Position numbers and translations under genes: made by a program. Positions 61,757 through 64,000 of a stretch of 64,000 nt of DNA are shown piece after piece. The stretch comes from Perkinsela sp. pyNocScin1 (Eukaryota > Euglenozoa > Kinetoplastea > Prokinetoplastida > Perkinselidae): positions 124,001 through 188,000 of the forward strand of contig CAXHTR010000002.1 of the NCBI GenBank assembly GCA_964019655.1. Direction: 5' to 3'. The notes under the pieces were generated by a model. It made no database searches. It saw nothing but the letters and a program-made list of their open reading frames with translations, and was not told where the DNA came from. The stretch's first letter is position 1. The number at the start of each line of letters is the position of its first letter.

Positions 61757-62611
61757 ATGCACTTTCTCATCAGTGCTGTGGACACTGGAATCGGCCGCTT
61801 TAGTAAGGAAGCGATTTCCCAGCAATCGCTCATGGAGCTCTGCGTGCAGGACATCCCGCCGACGAAGCGCATTGGCAAAGTTCAGACAGAAATGGGCGAT
61901 TTCTTCGACATTGACAAGTGGTTTGGCGTCGAGCTCAACGCCGATGGCGATGTGGTGAAAATCAATTGGGCAATGATTGGCTTTGCAAATGTACACATGG
62001 CGTTCTTTCCACCCACTGTGAAGCGCCTCATCTTCGTCGGCAACGAGCTATCAGGCACTGTGCCCTGGGCTGAGCTCCCGGATGCGCTCGAGATTCTCGG
62101 CTTGGCGCTCAACAGCCTTCACGGCAGCGCGAGCTTCGACCAGCTGCCGGACTGCGTTAAGAAAATCAGTTTGATAGGGAACCGTTTTTCAGGCAGTCTC
62201 TTGCTCGAGTGTCTACCCGTCGCCACTGAGGCGGTCACGGTCAGTCGGAACCAGTTTACGGGGACTGTCAACCTGGCGCACATTCCGGCGGGCTGCCTGC
62301 GGATCGACGCCTCGGACAACAAGCTGACCGGTGGTGTCGATGTCTCCATGCTGCCGCACGGGCTCGAGAGCTTGAACTTGAGCTCGAATATGCTGACCGG
62401 GACGCTCGAGCTCACTTCCCTCCCGGCTGGCCTACGGAACCTCAATCTGAAGAACAACGCCTTCGAGGGAGACATTCGCATCTGTGCGCTGCACGAGAAG
62501 CTCGTGGGCATTTGGATCTCGTCAAAGTCGAAGATCCGCTTCGTCGATGGCGATGGGAATTTGGTGCGAGACGTCAATAGGCTACATATTGAGAGGTATG
62601 ATGCAGAGTGA
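61757..62611 (+). CDS. LRR family protein (284 aa)
   Basis: ATG 61757 (M-H-F-L-I-S-A-V-D-T-G-I-G-R-F) has a hydrophobic leader of only about seven residues; a TTG lies one codon upstream. The cap is I-D-K-W-F-G-V-E-L-N-A-D-G without cysteines. Seven to eight repeats include an unusual T-V-P-W-A-E-L-P first repeat shared with the damaged neighbour at 62704, and a final V-D-G-D-G-N-L-V cap. Together the two show a recent tandem duplication. A T/C-rich tract ending in gaag (to 61740) precedes the start. Confidence 0.87.
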   Translation: MHFLISAVDTGIGRFSKEAISQQSLMELCVQDIPPTKRIGKVQTEMGDFFDIDKWFGVELNADGDVVKINWAMIGFANVHMAFFPPTVKRLIFVGNELSGTVPWAELPDALEILGLALNSLHGSASFDQLPDCVKKISLIGNRFSGSLLLECLPVATEAVTVSRNQFTGTVNLAHIPAGCLRIDASDNKLTGGVDVSMLPHGLESLNLSSNMLTGTLELTSLPAGLRNLNLKNNAFEGDIRICALHEKLVGIWISSKSKIRFVDGDGNLVRDVNRLHIERYDAE

Positions 62612-62703
62612 GGGTAATATCAGAAAATATTAGATAACCCTGTATTGTATTGCCCAAGTACTACATCGATTTTCCTCTACGAGACGAATTAACTCGAATT
62701 TCA

Positions 62704-63503
62704 ATGCCAATCTGCGCACTCGCACTGCTCACAGCCGACCAATCACTGGGGCGCATCGAAATGGCTTCACTATCCCAGCAAACCCGCATGGAACTCGCTG
62801 TATGTATATACACGAATGGCCTGGGGTGACGTTCGATGAAGATGGCGAGGTGATAACCATCTCCTGGGTGCGGCAAAACCGCCCAGGGCTCAAATTCGAG
62901 TTCTTACCACCGACGACCCGCGTGCTGTGGATCGTCGCGAATAAGCTGGCTGGTGAAGTCCCGTGGGCCATGCTGCCACCATCGCTCAATGCTCTCAATA
63001 TCTCGCATAATTTGCTGACTGGCTGCGCGCAGTTCGATGCACTCCCGCAGGGCGTGAGGACCATTGACATAATAAGCAATGGCTTTAGCGGCAGTCTATT
63101 GCTGGACAAGCTGCCAAGCGCGCTCGTCTCGCTGCGAGCGAATCGGAACAAATTTACGGGGACGGTTGACCTCTCGCGCCTCCCCGGGCATTGCGAGCGA
63201 ATCAGCGCTGCTGACAACGCGCTGACCGGTGGGCTCGTCATTGCAGACCTTCCGGCATCCTTTCAATTTCTGACGCTGGCGAGCAACAAGATGTCGGGAA
63301 CGCTGCGCGTGGCTGCGCTCCCAGACGGCTTGAAGAATTTGCACTTTGATGGCAATGCGTTCGCAGCGATCATCCTCGAGACCAAGCTCCCTGATCGCAT
63401 GCGAAACTTCTCGGTCGCTCGGGTGCCTGTCGACGCCGAGGGCTGGGCAGTGGACGATGAGCGCATTGAAGTCCAGGAGAGTGCCTATCGGGGTCGATGG
63501 TAA
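62704..63503 (+). pseudogene. LRR gene with an out-of-frame deletion in the N-cap
   Basis: ATG 62704 opens a good N-terminus (M-P-I-C-A-L-A-L-L-T-A-D-Q-S-L-G-R-I-E, R-M-E-L-A-V), which then runs to a TGA at 62827-62829. The homologous continuation (Y-I-H-E-W-P-G-V-T-F-D-E-D-G) is in another frame starting about 62802. Compared with the tandem neighbour at 61757, about 19 codons plus one or two bases are missing between the L-M-E-L-L region and E-W. The rest, with seven repeats and a V-D-A-E-G-W-A-V cap, is intact, so the damage is recent. An internal ATG at 62802 could give a leaderless 233-residue protein. Confidence 0.82.
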
Positions 63504-63856
63504 GCATTGAAAAATATTGAAATAAATGAGCCTCGGTTTTTACCTCTTGCGGATATTTCTATGTTTTATATTAGTCAATGCAGGCTTTCAGATGTTTCTA
63601 AAGAATCTCAAATATTGACGAGTCATGCCTCTGCGAGGAGGTCAATTTCCAACTAATCAAAAACTGCAAGATCGACTTCTTCTACTTGCCGCTCTTTTTG
63701 GAATGCTGATTCTTTGTGAGCCGACGGATAGGGACCGAGTTTGTATCAGCAACTTTGACGCCTTCACTCACCTGTCTTTTAGATATGTAAGACAGTCGCA
63801 GTATTTTTCGAGCGCTTTCATATGACTGCTCACCTTTACAATACTTTTCCAATACT
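63504..63856 (+). other. Intergenic region with a doubtful short ORF
   Basis: 353 bp. An ATG frame at 63625-63825 encodes 66 residues with a hydrophobic stretch (L-L-L-L-A-A-L-F-G-M-L-I-L). It could be a tiny membrane protein or the start of a decayed gene; I cannot support it as a gene. Confidence 0.3.
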
Positions 63857-64000
63857 ATGGCTCTGTTGCCTGTACTGCCCCTAGGCCTTTTTTCACAAAC
63901 CCTCAGCCTTTCCGATGCAAGCTTTCACATCACTGCGCAGCAGGAAGAATTTCAATCTGCATGCATGCAGCGGCTTATCAGCGTAGCGACGGACCAAGCA
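63857..64000 (+). CDS. 5' end of a probable LRR-family gene cut by the window edge
   Basis: ATG 63857 opens a 48-codon frame to the window edge: M-A-L-L-P-V-L-P-L-G-L-F-S-Q-T-L-S-L-S-D, a plausible signal peptide, then I-T-A-Q-Q-E-E-F-Q-S-A-C-M-Q-R-L. The A-Q-Q-x-x-x-x-x-x-C-M-x-R-x pattern and spacing resemble the region before the cap in the short LRR subfamily (P-Q-Q-K-A-L-E-R-C-L-M-M-R-F at 10666-11364). The repeats themselves would lie outside the window. Confidence 0.45.
   Translation, partial: MALLPVLPLGLFSQTLSLSDASFHITAQQEEFQSACMQRLISVATDQA

Noticed and set aside
1-64000. tRNA genes
   Set aside because: I looked for T-arm-like GTTCRA-NY boxes in the larger gaps and found none that fold into a cloverleaf. 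A covariance-model search would be decisive.
1-64000. Stop-codon reassignment
   Set aside because: TAA, TAG and TGA all end well-defined genes, and eRF1 has standard N-I-K-S and Y-x-C-x-x-x-F motifs.
1-64000. CRISPR arrays, operons with Shine-Dalgarno sites or other bacterial features
   Set aside because: The gene content is eukaryotic. The only short periodic repeats are the 69-bp LRR units inside genes.

Overview
The window is nuclear DNA of a unicellular eukaryote with a very compact, apparently intron-free genome. Genes lie mostly 60-200 bp apart, all three stop codons are used, and the genes include eRF1, a 26S proteasome lid subunit, a Derlin, a tubulin-ligase-family enzyme, a DHHC acyltransferase and mitochondrial proteins (SCO1, an FtsH/Yme1 relative). 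So it has a working ER, microtubules and a respiring mitochondrion. My best guess is a kinetoplastid-like protist, possibly of the reduced endosymbiotic Perkinsela type. The reasons are blocks of same-strand genes, pyrimidine-rich tracts before many ATGs, and a terminal-uridylyltransferase-like enzyme with a long insertion as in mitochondrial RNA-editing TUTases. This is inference. Some tracts are not followed by an AG, and strand switches are more frequent than in trypanosomatids.

The dominant feature is a multigene family of leucine-rich-repeat (LRR) proteins of about 210-440 residues. I count 19 intact members and 7 broken, remnant or edge-truncated ones, on both strands. They share a very short hydrophobic N-terminus, a motif like D-x-x-L-G-R-x-D-(9)-L-M-E-L-L, a W-x-G-V cap resembling the plant LRR N-terminal cap, 23-residue repeats (N-x-F-x-G-x-x-D-L-T-x-L-P-x-x-L-x-x-L-x-L) and a C-terminal V-D-x-x-G-x-x-V cap. 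None has an obvious membrane anchor, so they look like a secreted or lumenal repertoire that grows and decays by tandem duplication.

Layout: 1-2567 gene edge and a large unrecognised protein (+); 2641-10095 LRR cluster A (+) with broken copies; 10414-13751 LRR cluster B (-) plus a remnant; 13953-17125 small genes, an HMG-like protein and a dienelactone-hydrolase-family protein (-); 17683-24305 two small genes, a CorA-type Mg transporter, eRF1, and an immunophilin-TPR-cold-shock fusion (+); 24466-25197 Derlin (-); 25198-26017 divergent switch region with G-tract hairpins; 26018-35571 NPF-repeat zinc protein, SCO1, TTLL, cytochrome b5, Pol kappa, TUTase (+); 35671-42791 LRR genes interleaved with an active-looking DIS3L2-type exonuclease and a catalytically degenerate RNase II relative (+); 43228-48119 LRR cluster C and DHHC enzyme (-); 48539-56415 LRR, TFIIIC-like protein, protease-dead FtsH-like AAA protein, Rpn3 (+); 56942-57519 relic of a Tc1/mariner-like transposase; 57653-64000 broken and intact LRR genes around a PIN-like protein (+).

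The housekeeping genes do not form one pathway, although RNA metabolism is well represented (DIS3L2, degenerate RNB protein, TUTase, PIN-like protein, cold-shock fusion, TFIIIC-like). The most unusual items are the LRR family with its conserved caps, the protease-dead FtsH, the degenerate RNB protein and the FKBP-TPR-cold-shock fusion.
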